Assembly (NCBI RefSeq): GCF_001613145.1 | Contig: NZ_BDBU01000024.1 | Location: 186,001 to 250,000 of the forward strand | Origin: Nocardia jejuensis NBRC 103114 | Lineage (GTDB): Bacteria > Actinomycetota > Actinomycetes > Mycobacteriales > Mycobacteriaceae | DNA: 64,000 nt | Direction of reading: 5' to 3' | Shown: positions 42,213-50,981 of the stretch, piece by piece | Layout: each line of letters opens with the position of its first letter | Numbering within the stretch: position 1 is the stretch's first letter | Notes under the pieces: model-generated | The model's input: the letters and a program-made list of their open reading frames with translations, nothing else | Told to the model about the DNA's origin: nothing | Databases searched by the model: none | Made by a program: the position numbers and the translations under genes

Positions 42213-42245
42213 AGGGCCCGCGAACCACGCAGGTTCGCGGGCCCT
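42213..42245 (+). terminator. Terminator of sodA
   Basis: A perfect 14-base-pair stem (42213-42226 with 42232-42245) encloses a five-base loop, with TTTCG directly after the stem. It lies 52 bases beyond the sodA stop. Confidence 0.75.
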
Positions 42246-42413
42246 TTCGCGTGTTTCGAGCCGTATCGGGGGGTATCCCATGATCGAACGCGGCGAACCG
42301 GTCGGGATTTAGCAGTCTCTGGTACTTGTGTGCCAGTCCCGTTCGGGAGCATCCTCGGATCCCAACAGGTAGGACGGGCAAAGCCGCCCCGGGTTAGATT
42401 TCGGGAGGCCACG

Positions 42414-42935
42414 ATGAGTGAGCTGATCGGTATGACGCCGTTCCAGTCGCAGGGTTCCCTGCGCGGGTTCGTGATCTCGGGCCGATGGCCCGATTCCACG
42501 AAGGAATGGGCACAACTCCTGGTTTTCGCCGTGCGGGTCGCCGGGGTGCCGGGCCTGCTGCCGACCACGACGGTGTTCGGGGCGCGTGAGGAACTACCGC
42601 AGGACCCGGAACCGGGCATGGTGGGCCTGGTGATCGCGGAGGGCACGGTCATGGGTGACGAGGCCATTCCGCCCGGAAAATTTGCCGAACGTGTGCCACC
42701 GGCGTTGATCATGCTGCATCCGCCGCGCGAAACCCGTCCGTCGCTGCCCGAATGCTCGGGCGCGGCGTCGGGCTGTCTGCTGCTGCCGGGGCTGCCGCAT
42801 CTGGGCCTGGAGCATCGGGCGGCCTGGGTGGAAACCGACGGCGACGGCGTGTTGACCTCGATGGTGAGCCGAGTCGGCGTGGATCCGATCAGTGATCCCG
42901 ACACCGCGGTTCTGGCTATGCTGCTGGCCGCGTAA
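42414..42935 (+). CDS. Conserved protein, Rv3847-like
   Basis: This 173-residue soluble protein occupies the same place behind sodA as Rv3847 does in M. tuberculosis and is of about the same length. It is rich in short beta segments: ELIGMTPFQSQGSLRGFVI, EWAQLLVFAVRVAGVPG and MVGLVIAEGTVMGDEAIPPGK. The ATG at 42414 has GGGAGG six bases upstream, so the longer upstream frame is rejected. No catalytic motif or membrane segment is visible. The biochemical function is unknown. The orthology call rests on context and length. Confidence 0.75.
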   Translation: MSELIGMTPFQSQGSLRGFVISGRWPDSTKEWAQLLVFAVRVAGVPGLLPTTTVFGAREELPQDPEPGMVGLVIAEGTVMGDEAIPPGKFAERVPPALIMLHPPRETRPSLPECSGAASGCLLLPGLPHLGLEHRAAWVETDGDGVLTSMVSRVGVDPISDPDTAVLAMLLAA

Positions 42936-43040
42936 GGGTTCCCGAAACCTTATGGCAGTGTCGCCAAACTTATTGTGCGCATTGCGATTTGGGCAACGCG
43001 CGTTTGCGGATGTCGGGTTTGCCGGGGTAGTATCGTCGGC

Positions 43041-43146
43041 AGCGAAGGGGAGTAGCCCCCAATCGCGTAGTCGACATACTGGTCCCGTCGTGGATCCGGC
43101 TGCGCGAACCGGTCAGTTTCCGGTGGGCGAGACCTTCGGCCGATGA
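43041..43146 (+). ncRNA. yybP-ykoY manganese riboswitch
   Basis: The leader contains the two conserved halves of the yybP-ykoY aptamer: AAGGGGAGTAGCCCCC at 43046-43060 (approximately) and GTGGGCGAGACCTTCGGCC at about 43123-43142, with a stem region between them. This RNA binds Mn2+ and controls exporters of the UPF0016 and MntP families. The regulated gene begins about 85 bases downstream. A perfect 11-base-pair hairpin follows at 43172-43204 and could be part of the expression platform. Confidence 0.85.
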
Positions 43147-43171
43147 CAACCAAACCGTTTCGCCGGTGCGG

Positions 43172-43204
43172 TGTCGGCTGAAGCGCCCCCGCATTCAGCC
43201 GACA
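43172..43204 (+). promoter_or_regulatory. Hairpin between riboswitch and exporter start
   Basis: TGTCGGCTGAA and its exact complement TTCAGCCGACA enclose an 11-base loop. It lies 28 bases before the TTG start of the exporter and has no T tract, so it may act by blocking or freeing the ribosome site rather than by intrinsic termination. Confidence 0.5.
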
Positions 43205-43231
43205 GGCCGGAACCCTGGGAGCTGACGAATC

Positions 43232-43960
43232 TTGATCACCACGATATTGCTGACGTTCGGCGTGCTGTTCCTCGCCGAACTCGGCGACAAATCACAGCTG
43301 ATGGCGCTGACCTTCGCGCTGCGCTACCACTGGTTGGTGGTGCTGACCGGCATCACGGTCGCCAGTTTCGCGGTCAATCTGATCGCCGTCGGCGTGGGGC
43401 ACTTCATCGGTTCGGCCCTGCCCACCGGCGTCATCGCCCTGTTCGCCGCGGCCACCCTGATCGGGGTGGGTCTGTGGACACTGCGCGACACGCTGCCGGG
43501 CCACGCGGGCGAGGACGAGGCCGAAACGGCCGCGCCGCAGTCGAAGTCGCGCTCGGCGTTCCTGATGGTGCTCTCGGCGTTCCTGCTCGCCGAACTCGGC
43601 GACCGCACCATGTTCGCCACCCTGGCCCTGGCCACCAAGCACGGCTGGTTCGCGGTGTGGATCGGCGCGTCGCTGGGCATGGTCGCCGCGGGTGGGCTGG
43701 CGATCCTGGTCGGGGTCACCGTCGGCAAGCACATTCCGGAACGCCTGATCGCGATCTGCTCCGGCCTGCTGTTCCTCTACTTCGGTGGGATGACCTTGCT
43801 CGACGCCTTCGCGTCCAGCCTGGGCACCCCGATCATCCTGCTGCTGTCGGCGATCGCACCGGCGGTGGCGGGAGCGGTGCTGCTACTGCTGCGCAGTCTG
43901 ATTTCGCGGCGCCGGGATTCGGCCGCCACACGATCGGCGGCGTCAGTCGTCGAGGGGTAG
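43232..43960 (+). CDS. UPF0016 / GDT1 family manganese exporter
   Basis: This 242-residue membrane protein has six helices and two copies of the hallmark E-x-G-D-(K/R)-(S/T) motif: AELGDKSQ in helix 1 and AELGDRTM in helix 4. The acidic residues form the cation path in TMEM165/GDT1 and bacterial MntX/MneA proteins that export Mn2+. It starts with TTG at 43232. The upstream manganese riboswitch strongly supports Mn export as the function. Its 3' end overlaps the end of the convergent TetR gene by 18 bases. Confidence 0.9.
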   Translation: MITTILLTFGVLFLAELGDKSQLMALTFALRYHWLVVLTGITVASFAVNLIAVGVGHFIGSALPTGVIALFAAATLIGVGLWTLRDTLPGHAGEDEAETAAPQSKSRSAFLMVLSAFLLAELGDRTMFATLALATKHGWFAVWIGASLGMVAAGGLAILVGVTVGKHIPERLIAICSGLLFLYFGGMTLLDAFASSLGTPIILLLSAIAPAVAGAVLLLLRSLISRRRDSAATRSAASVVEG

Positions 43961-44590
43961 GCCGCCGAACAACTGCCCGCTGCGGCGCACCAGATCCAGC
44001 AGCGGTTCGCGCAGGGCGCGCACGCCGTCGACGTCTCCGATGGCGATGCGATTGGTGACCATGGCGCTCAGCGCCGCGACCAGGGTCTGGCAGGCGAAGC
44101 GCTGCTCCTCGGTGTCGGCCTCGAGGATGTCCGCGACGATGGCCACGAACGTTTCCTGCAGCTGGGTGCGGCGCGTGATGGCCTCGGGGCCGACCGCGTA
44201 CACCTCGACCAGGAAGACCCTGGCGTAGGCCGGTTCCGCGGCGAGCGCGTCCAGATATCCGCCGAGCACCCGCTCTATCCGCTCGGTCATGGTCTCGTCG
44301 CCGAAATCGCCGGTGATGGTGAAGATTCCGGTGAGCATGAGTTCGACGGCGCGTTCGTAGGCGGCCTCGAAGCAGTCCTCCTTGGAGCGGAACTGCTCGT
44401 AGAAGGTCTCGCGCGAGACGCCGGCCCGTTTGATGACGGCCGCGACAGGTGTTCCGACATAACCGTTCTCGGCCATCGCCTCGGCCATGGCGAGCAGGAT
44501 GCGATCGCGCTGGGCGGCGATCACCGTCTCGCGCGGCAGACCGTGGCGGCCACGAGGCAGCTGTTGAGCGGTGGCGGCCGATTCGGTCAT
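43943..44590 (-). CDS. TetR family transcriptional regulator
   Basis: This 215-residue regulator has an N-terminal helix-turn-helix at about residues 28-75 (ILLAMAEAMAENGY, then GVSRETFYEQFRSKEDCF, the TetR recognition helix) and a C-terminal ligand-binding helical domain with a TetR_C-like EPAYARVFLVEVYAVG segment. It starts 28 bases after the stop of the SDR gene, on the same strand, so the two are likely co-transcribed. A perfect palindrome in the promoter of that SDR gene is a good operator candidate. The ligand is unknown. Confidence 0.9.
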   Translation of the reverse strand: MTESAATAQQLPRGRHGLPRETVIAAQRDRILLAMAEAMAENGYVGTPVAAVIKRAGVSRETFYEQFRSKEDCFEAAYERAVELMLTGIFTITGDFGDETMTERIERVLGGYLDALAAEPAYARVFLVEVYAVGPEAITRRTQLQETFVAIVADILEADTEEQRFACQTLVAALSAMVTNRIAIGDVDGVRALREPLLDLVRRSGQLFGGLPLDD

Positions 44591-44618
44591 GCGCTGGACT
44601 CCGTAGTGCCGGTGGTGG

Positions 44619-45560
44619 TCAGGCGAGCTCGTTCATCGGGCCCGGCCGCAGTCGGTGCGGTCGCGCGGGTTGGTCGGTGGTGAAGGCCACCCGTTCGGTG
44701 CGCGCGAGCTCGAGTCCCGGTGCGACGCCGTGGCGTAGCGAGTAGTCGACCACGCGTTGCCCGATACCGCGGAAACGCAACACCATTCCTACCCAATACG
44801 GGGAGAAAACGCGGCGAGATCGGCGAGCAAGAGCATTTTCCAGCGCGTCGATGGCCGGGCCCAGCGGCGCGATGCCCGACACCGTGGAGCGGCCCAGGAT
44901 GGTGCGGGCCGCGTCGGTGCCGAAGCCGCGGCCGGTCATATCGGTGTCGAGTTCGGCGAAGTAGGCCATGCCGACCTTGGCTCCGGTGTGCCGCAGTTCT
45001 ATTCGCAGGGTGTCGCCGAGCGCCTCGACGGCGGCCTTGGAGGCGCTGTAGGCACCGGCCAGCGGCAGGTGGATGGCGGCGGCGAGGGAGGAGACCAGCA
45101 GGACGTAGCCGTTCTCGTGCGCGATGTGCGGTCCGGCGGCGCGCAGCGTGTAGTAGACGCCGAGAACATTGACGGTGAGCGTCTGCTCGAGCACCGTCGG
45201 GTCGCCGCCGAGCAGGGACAGCTGGCGGGCGATGCCGGCATTGGCGACCACCGCGTCCAGCCCGCCGAGTTCGCCGGTGAGCGAATTGACCGCGCGGGCA
45301 ACCTGATCGGCGTCGCCGACATCGCAGTAGCGCCAGGGAGCGTCACCGCAGTCGGCCGCGACATCGGCCAGCAGGGCTTCCTCGATGCCGAGCAGCGCGA
45401 CCCGCGCGCCGCGCGCGTGCAGTTGACGGGCCAGCGCCGCCCCGATCCCGCGGGCCGCGCCCGTCACCAGAATGCGCTGCCCCGCGACCGTGCGCGCGGG
45501 ACGGAGGGGGCCGCGGCGCCACGTTCGGGCCTTCGACTCCACCGAGCGACCTGCGTTCAT
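44619..45560 (-). CDS. Short-chain dehydrogenase/reductase
   Basis: This 313-residue SDR has the nucleotide motif TGAARGIGAALAR, the NAGIA strand, catalytic SSLAAAIHLPLAGAYSASKAA (Ser, Tyr and Lys), and a C-terminal extension of about 75 residues that may bind a large substrate or membrane (SPYWVGMVLRFRGIG). The start ATG at 45560 is chosen over an upstream ATG at 45587 that would put the operator inside the gene. It forms an operon with the TetR gene, so the protein is probably ligand-induced. A lipid or steroid-like substrate is possible but not proved. Confidence 0.85.
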   Translation of the reverse strand: MNAGRSVESKARTWRRGPLRPARTVAGQRILVTGAARGIGAALARQLHARGARVALLGIEEALLADVAADCGDAPWRYCDVGDADQVARAVNSLTGELGGLDAVVANAGIARQLSLLGGDPTVLEQTLTVNVLGVYYTLRAAGPHIAHENGYVLLVSSLAAAIHLPLAGAYSASKAAVEALGDTLRIELRHTGAKVGMAYFAELDTDMTGRGFGTDAARTILGRSTVSGIAPLGPAIDALENALARRSRRVFSPYWVGMVLRFRGIGQRVVDYSLRHGVAPGLELARTERVAFTTDQPARPHRLRPGPMNELA

Positions 45561-45580
45561 GTGATGACGGTACCATTCGA

Positions 45581-45596
45581 CGAACACTCATGTTCG
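45581..45596. promoter_or_regulatory. Palindromic operator candidate for the TetR-SDR operon
   Basis: CGAACACTCATGTTCG contains perfect six-base arms, CGAACA and TGTTCG, around four central bases. It lies 21 bases upstream of the SDR start, where a repressor would block the promoter or initiation. Size and position fit a TetR dimer site. Confidence 0.65.
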
Positions 45597-45910
45597 CAAA
45601 CTTCGCGCCACCGCTTCGCGCCCCCGGTGCAGTACCAGCTCCCCACCGGGCAGCGTGCCGACACCGACGGCGGCGCCAGGATTGCCGACGGCTGCGACCC
45701 GCTCGACCACCGGCGACTGTGGGGCCCGGACCACCGACGGCAATGCCGCCCGACCACCGGCAGAGGTCACGGGGCAGGGTCCGCCCAGCGCCGACGGTGG
45801 AGGCGCGCGAGCGCCCACCCCGTCGCGAGCGTCACACCTTATTCCCGTTATGGTGCTTATTGACGGAGGGCCAGTGAGAGGGCCGTCCACGTTCGAGAGG
45901 ACCTGATCAC

Positions 45911-46678
45911 GTGGAGATTTCCGGCTCTGCCGCAATCATCACCGGAGGGGCGTCCGGCCTGGGCGCGGCCACCGCGAAGCGTTTCGCCGACGCCGGTGCC
46001 ACCGTGTTCGGCCTGGATCTGGCGCAGTCGATCGAGCGCGCCGGAGACAGCGTCCCGGACGGGGTCACCCTGATCCCGACCGACGTCACCAGCGGTGACG
46101 AGGTCGCCGCCGCGGTCGCCAAGGTCGTCGAGTCCGGCGTGCCGCTGCGCATCGTCGTGAACTGCGCCGGCGTGGGCTGGGCGGGTCGCATCCTGTCCAA
46201 GAACGGTCCGCACGATCTGGAGCTGTTCCGCACGGTCATCACCGTGAACCTGCTCGGGTCCTTCAACGTCATGCGACTGGCCGCGGACGCCATCGCCAAG
46301 ACCGATCCGGTCGACGAGTACGGCAGCCGCGGCGTGGTCATCAACACCGCGTCGGTCGCCGCGTTCGAGGGCCAGATCGGCCAGATCGCCTACTCCGCCT
46401 CCAAGGGCGGCGTCGCCGGCATGACCATTCCGGCCGCGCGTGACCTGGCGCAGTTCGGCATTCGCGTCAACACCATCGCCCCCGGCATCATCGACACCCC
46501 GATGCTCGCCGGTGTCACCGAGGAGTACCGCAAGGGCCTCGAGTCCGGCGTGCCGTTCCCGTCCCGCCTGGGCCGTCCGGACGAGTACGCGCAGCTCGCG
46601 CAGTACATCACCGAGCACGACTACCTCAACGGCGAGACCATCCGCATGGACGGCGCGCTGCGCATGGCCCCGCGCTAG
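45911..46678 (+). CDS. SDR family 3-hydroxyacyl-CoA dehydrogenase-like enzyme
   Basis: This 255-residue SDR closely resembles type II 3-hydroxyacyl-CoA dehydrogenase (HSD17B10 group): TGGASGLGAATAKRF for NAD binding, NCAGVGWAGRIL, SVAAFEGQIGQIAYSASKGG with catalytic Ser, Tyr and Lys, and APGIIDTPMLAG. It would oxidise a 3-hydroxyacyl-CoA to the 3-keto form. The GTG start follows GAGAGGAC. It is divergent from the TetR-controlled operon across 350 bases that contain no other gene. Confidence 0.87.
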   Translation: MEISGSAAIITGGASGLGAATAKRFADAGATVFGLDLAQSIERAGDSVPDGVTLIPTDVTSGDEVAAAVAKVVESGVPLRIVVNCAGVGWAGRILSKNGPHDLELFRTVITVNLLGSFNVMRLAADAIAKTDPVDEYGSRGVVINTASVAAFEGQIGQIAYSASKGGVAGMTIPAARDLAQFGIRVNTIAPGIIDTPMLAGVTEEYRKGLESGVPFPSRLGRPDEYAQLAQYITEHDYLNGETIRMDGALRMAPR

Positions 46679-46703
46679 GCGCGAGGTTCGCTGAAACCGA
46701 CAG

Positions 46704-46730
46704 GGCCCGCACCGGAATCCGGTGCGGGCC
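46704..46730. terminator. Shared terminator between the SDR gene and csp
   Basis: GGCCCGCACCGG and its complement (46719-46730) form a 12-base-pair stem with a three-base loop. It lies between convergent genes, 25 bases after the SDR stop and 29 bases past the end of csp. Confidence 0.7.
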
Positions 46731-46759
46731 TTGTCATTCGATCACGCTGCGGGGTGGAA

Positions 46760-46960
46760 CTACTGCGGGCGAACGGCCGCGGCCTGCGGCCCCTTGTTGC
46801 CCTGGGTGATTTCGAAGCTCACGGCCTGGCCCTCTTCGAGCTGGCGGTAGCCGTTGCCTTCGATTTCGGAGTAGTGCACGAACACATCCGGGCCGCCCTC
46901 GTGGGAGATGAAGCCATATCCCTTTTCGGCGTTGAACCACTTGACGGTGCCCTGAACCAT
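46760..46960 (-). CDS. Cold-shock protein (CspA family)
   Basis: This 66-residue OB-fold nucleic-acid-binding protein carries RNP1 (KGYGFISHE) and RNP2 (DVFVHYSEI), the motif TVKWFNAEKGYGFI at the N-terminus, and the short tail PQAAAVRPQ. It acts as an RNA chaperone. The upstream 280 bases on the minus strand have no gene, consistent with the long leader often seen before csp genes. A good RBS (AGGAGAAGG) precedes the ATG. Confidence 0.95.
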   Translation of the reverse strand: MVQGTVKWFNAEKGYGFISHEGGPDVFVHYSEIEGNGYRQLEEGQAVSFEITQGNKGPQAAAVRPQ

Positions 46961-47201
46961 AACCTTCTCCTGACGAGGGAGTCATCACGGCTGTCACGGT
47001 CGCGACAACCGGGTCGATCAGAAGGCGGCTTACTGCTTGCGTGGCAAGGAGAAGCAACGCCCGCACGATGTTCAGCGCGAGCATGTATTACACGAACACG
47101 AAAAACTTACGACCAAGACGTATAACGTACGCCGACTCGATGAGTTCCCGAAACAGGCTCGATATAGCCGCGGTCACAGTCGGCCAATGTCTGATATGGC
47201 C

Positions 47202-47236
47202 AATTCCCGCCTCTCCCAACGGAAGAGGCGGGAATT
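47202..47236. terminator. Terminator downstream of htpG
   Basis: AATTCCCGCCTCT (47202-47214) pairs perfectly with AGAGGCGGGAATT (47224-47236) around a nine-base loop. It starts nine bases past the htpG stop. No long T run follows. Confidence 0.7.
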
Positions 47237-47244
47237 CGCGCAGC

Positions 47245-49230
47245 TCAGAGGGTGCGGGTGAGGCGTTCCGCGAGAATGCGGGCGAAGGCGGCCGGGTCCT
47301 TCAACTCGCTGCCCTCGGCCAGAACGGCTGTGCCGTAGAGCAATTCCGCGGTTTCGGCCAGTTCAGCGGGCTTGTCGGCCTCGTCCTTCACAGCCGCGAA
47401 GGCATCACGCAGACCGGTCACCAGCTTGTGCTCGGGATTGAGCTCCAGGATCCGCTTGGACTCCGGCAGCTCCTGCCCGGACGCGCGGTACATGCGCTCG
47501 AGCATCGGGGTGAAGTCGTAGACGTCCCCGACGATGCAGGCCGGGGAGGTGGTGAGCCGGTTGGTCAGGCGCACCTCCTTCACGCTGGCGTCCAGGGTTT
47601 CCCGCAGCCAGCCCGTCAGGTCCGCGAACTCCTTCTCCTGCTGTTCGCGCAGCTGCTCCGAGGCCTTCTTCTCGTCCTCGGACTCCAGATCCACCTCACC
47701 CTTGGCGATGGACACGAAGGGCTGACCCGCGAACTCCGGCACCGAGCCGACCCACATCTCGTCGACCGGATCGGTCAGCACCAGCACCTCGAGGCCCTTG
47801 GCGGCGAGCGCCTCCATATGCGGCGAGTTCTCGATCTGCTGGCGGGATTCGCCGGTCATGTAGTAGATGGCCTGCTGGCCCTCCTGCATGCGGTCGACGT
47901 ATTCCGCGAGCGTGGTGAGCTTGTCCGTCGCATGCGTGGACGCGAAAGACGAGACCTGCAGAATGGTTTCGCGATTGTCCGGATCGGACAGCAGGCCCTC
48001 CTTGAGGACTCGGCCGAACTCACGCCAGAACGTCTGGTACTTGGTCGAATCCGCGGGAGCCTCGGCGTCGTCCTCGGTCGGCGCGCCCGCGGCCTGCATA
48101 TCCTTGACCGTGGCGAGCACCTTCTTGACCAGGCGCTTGCGGATCATCCGGATCTGCCGGTCCTGCTGCAGAATCTCGCGAGAGACGTTGAGCGAGAGGT
48201 CCTGTGCGTCCACCACGCCCTTGACGAAGCGCAGATACTCCGGCATCAGCTCTTCGCAGTTGTCCATGATGAACACCCGGCGGACGTACAGCTGCACGCC
48301 GCGCTTGTGCTCGCGGGTGAACATGTCGAACGGCGCGGTCGAGGGCAGGAACAGCAGCGCCTGATACTCGAAGGTGCCCTCGGCCTTCATCGGGATGGTC
48401 TCGAGCGGATCGTCCCAGGCATGGGAGACGTGCTTGTAGAACTCCTTGTACTCCTCGTCGGAGACCTCGCTGCGCGGGCGCGTCCACAGCGCCTTCTGCG
48501 AGTTCAGGGTCTGCGACTCGACCAGGGTCTTCTCGGTCTTGTCCTCGCCCTCGCCATCCATGACGGTGCGTTCCACATCCATGCGGATCGGCCAGGCGAT
48601 GAAGTCGGAGTACTTCTTGACGATGTCGCGGAGCTTCCACTCCAGCGTGTAGTCGTACAGGTGATCGTCGTCGTCCGACGGCTTGAGGTGCAGCGACACC
48701 GCGGTGCCCTGCGGCGCGTCGGCGACCTCCTCGATCGTGTAGGTGGGGCTGCCCGCTTCGGATTCCCAGCGCGTGCCGGTGGGCTCGCCCGCCTTGCGGG
48801 TGGTCAGAGTGACCTTGTCGGCCACCATGAAGGTCGAATAGAAGCCGATGCCGAACTGGCCGATGAGCTCCTCGGCGGCCTGCTCGGGCTTGGTCTCCAT
48901 GAGCTGCTTGCGCAGCTGCGCGGTGCCGGACTTGGCCAGGGTTCCGATCAGGTCCACCACTTCGGCCCGGGACATGCCGATGCCGTTGTCGCGGACGGTG
49001 AGAACCCGCTGCTCCCGGTCCACCTCGAGGTCGATGTGCAGATCCGAGATATCGGCCTGCAACTCCTTGTCGCGGAAGGATTCGAGCCGAAGCTTGTCGA
49101 GCGCGTCGGACGCGTTCGAGATCAGCTCACGAAGGAAAGTGTCCTTGTTCGAGTAGACCGAGTGAATCATCAGCTCCAGGAGCTGATGGGTTTCGGCCTG
49201 AAACTCCAGGTGTTCGACGTTATCGGTCAC
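47245..49230 (-). CDS. htpG: Molecular chaperone HtpG (Hsp90)
   Basis: This 661-residue bacterial Hsp90 folds or matures client proteins with ATP. The N-terminal GHKL ATPase domain shows ELISNASDALDKLR, DNGIGMSRAEVVDLIGTLAKSGT, and the ATP-lid FGIGFYSTFMVADKV. The middle domain has the expected RRVFIMDNCEELMPEYLRFVKG, and the C-terminal dimerisation region ends ARILAERLTRTL. Length is typical. A terminator follows the stop, and the nuclease gene on the same strand ends 12 bases upstream of the start. Confidence 0.97.
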   Translation of the reverse strand: MTDNVEHLEFQAETHQLLELMIHSVYSNKDTFLRELISNASDALDKLRLESFRDKELQADISDLHIDLEVDREQRVLTVRDNGIGMSRAEVVDLIGTLAKSGTAQLRKQLMETKPEQAAEELIGQFGIGFYSTFMVADKVTLTTRKAGEPTGTRWESEAGSPTYTIEEVADAPQGTAVSLHLKPSDDDDHLYDYTLEWKLRDIVKKYSDFIAWPIRMDVERTVMDGEGEDKTEKTLVESQTLNSQKALWTRPRSEVSDEEYKEFYKHVSHAWDDPLETIPMKAEGTFEYQALLFLPSTAPFDMFTREHKRGVQLYVRRVFIMDNCEELMPEYLRFVKGVVDAQDLSLNVSREILQQDRQIRMIRKRLVKKVLATVKDMQAAGAPTEDDAEAPADSTKYQTFWREFGRVLKEGLLSDPDNRETILQVSSFASTHATDKLTTLAEYVDRMQEGQQAIYYMTGESRQQIENSPHMEALAAKGLEVLVLTDPVDEMWVGSVPEFAGQPFVSIAKGEVDLESEDEKKASEQLREQQEKEFADLTGWLRETLDASVKEVRLTNRLTTSPACIVGDVYDFTPMLERMYRASGQELPESKRILELNPEHKLVTGLRDAFAAVKDEADKPAELAETAELLYGTAVLAEGSELKDPAAFARILAERLTRTL

Positions 49231-49241
49231 GTCTGGCGATA

Positions 49242-50981
49242 TTACCGACGGGCGAAATCCGCGATGGCCGGAACCTCGGCATCGGCACGATCGGTCATCC
49301 AGTCGCGCAGCACCTTGGTCGCGACCACGTCGTCCTCGTTGTACTCGAGGATGCGGGTGCGCTGGGACATGTCCGGTTCGCCGCCGTCGTAGGCGACGGC
49401 CAGGCGGTACCAGCCCATGGACGCCTCTCCCCCGGCCTCCGGATCACGCCAGTGGAAACCGGCGACGGGCGCGATCTTCTTGAGTCCCTTGCCGTTCGGG
49501 CAGATGAACTGGTCCGAGACGGCCTGGAACATGTCGACCCACTCGGGGCCGTCCACGAATTCCTGGATCTGCTTCTCGGTGGGGATGCCGGGCATTCCTG
49601 CGAAGCGGCGAGCCGACTCGTACAGCCATTTGTCCTCGGCCGTACGCGAATAGCAGTAGGCGGCAAAGGTTTTCCCGGCCGCGGTGGCCTCGGAGCGGAT
49701 CCGCATCAGCCAGATCCAGAACTCGGCGAAGGAGCGGCCCTCGTCCGGGGTCGGCAGCGGATCCCAGGACACGAAGGGGCGGTAGACGCCGTCCAGCAGG
49801 GTGCCCCACAGGTATGCGCCGTGCTCCTGGTAGCTCTCCAGGTCCACGTCGACCTCGACGTCGGCGCGCTGCACCCGCACCTGTTCGACCCGGCGGACCA
49901 GGGGCGCGCCGGTGGCCCAGGCGCGGGCGGTGACGATGGTCTCGGTGAACGGCTCGTACTGCCAGTCGTCCGGATCCGCGCCGGTCCAGGCGGCCAGGTC
50001 GTCGATGGTCTCGACACCGTGGCGGCGCAGCACCTCCGCGCGCGAGCCGGGCGCGACCAGGCTGATGTCGCGGTGCTCGATCAACCACTTCTCACAGCTC
50101 TGCCCGCCCTCCTCGGGAGCCCGTGTCCACCAGGGGCATTGGCGGCATTCGGGCACCTTGGACGGGACGGTCGGCAGCTCGCCGCGCACGACCGAGATGC
50201 GTTCGGCGTAGCGGCGGTCGTAGTCCTCGAGCACGGGTGCGAGGTCGTGCACCAGGACTCGGTCGAAGTGGTAGCCGATGGCGCCGCCGGTCACCGACGG
50301 GCTGGCGTAGCCGTGCCGCTGCAGCATCCGGTAGAGATGCGCGAGCCGCTGCTGATCGCGCGGCTGCGGGCGGTTGCGCACGTGCTTGTCGGGCTTGGGC
50401 GCCCATTCGTACATGCCGGTGGTGACGGGGTGCGAGTCCGCCGGGCCGGGATGGCGAGGATCGGTGATCTTGTGATTGACCACGATGACGGGGATGTAGC
50501 CGCCGCGATCGGCGTCGCGCCAGAGGATTTCGCAGCCACCGCGCCGCCCGGTGTCCGGTTCTTGCGGCAGCAGACCGCCCCAGATCCGGTCGACACCCGC
50601 CGCCATGGCGGACATGGTGGCCTCGGCCCGCTGGGCGGCGGTCATGTTCCGCTCGATCACGACCCAGGCCTCGGGGGCCGCCCCGACCAGCGTGTCGCGC
50701 ACACCGATCCGATGCGCCGCCGCGGCCTCCCGCCGTTGCTGAACGCCGGCGTCCTCGGCCACTCCGGTCAGCACCTGCGGATGGGTGGCGTCCAGGAGCA
50801 GCCGGTGCCGGCACCCGATCAGCGCACGCGCGTCCAGAAACGCGGCCCGCTCGCCATGGTCACCGATGCCCGAATACACGGATAGCAGTATGGCCTCACC
50901 CCCCGACAGCACCGGCCGCCCGCCCCGGCAGTTCGGCACGGACAGCTCCGCTTTCGCCACACGGTGGGACACGAAACGCAT
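49242..50981 (-). CDS. TM0106-type RecB-like nuclease with Fe-S cysteines
   Basis: This 579-residue protein combines a PD-(D/E)XK RecB-like region (motifs GYIPVIVVNHKIT and GAIGYHFDRVLVHD), the four-cysteine iron-sulfur pattern CRQCPWW...CEKWL typical of RecB/AddB-like nucleases, and a C-terminal RNase H-like (YprB) domain that includes DKWLYESARRF and ILEYNEDDVVATKVL. Such proteins are thought to act on DNA ends, but none is well characterised in Nocardia. The start ATG at 50981 (MRFVSHRVAKAEL) fits better than a longer frame rich in unlikely residues. It lies 12 bases upstream of htpG on the same strand. Confidence 0.8.
   Translation of the reverse strand: MRFVSHRVAKAELSVPNCRGGRPVLSGGEAILLSVYSGIGDHGERAAFLDARALIGCRHRLLLDATHPQVLTGVAEDAGVQQRREAAAAHRIGVRDTLVGAAPEAWVVIERNMTAAQRAEATMSAMAAGVDRIWGGLLPQEPDTGRRGGCEILWRDADRGGYIPVIVVNHKITDPRHPGPADSHPVTTGMYEWAPKPDKHVRNRPQPRDQQRLAHLYRMLQRHGYASPSVTGGAIGYHFDRVLVHDLAPVLEDYDRRYAERISVVRGELPTVPSKVPECRQCPWWTRAPEEGGQSCEKWLIEHRDISLVAPGSRAEVLRRHGVETIDDLAAWTGADPDDWQYEPFTETIVTARAWATGAPLVRRVEQVRVQRADVEVDVDLESYQEHGAYLWGTLLDGVYRPFVSWDPLPTPDEGRSFAEFWIWLMRIRSEATAAGKTFAAYCYSRTAEDKWLYESARRFAGMPGIPTEKQIQEFVDGPEWVDMFQAVSDQFICPNGKGLKKIAPVAGFHWRDPEAGGEASMGWYRLAVAYDGGEPDMSQRTRILEYNEDDVVATKVLRDWMTDRADAEVPAIADFARR

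Noticed and set aside
47041..49392. 783-codon open frame antisense to htpG
   Set aside because: Shadow of the conserved htpG codon pattern; no start context or domain.
49452..50885. 477-codon open frame antisense to the TM0106-type nuclease
   Set aside because: Low-information sequence and conflicts with a well-supported minus-strand gene.
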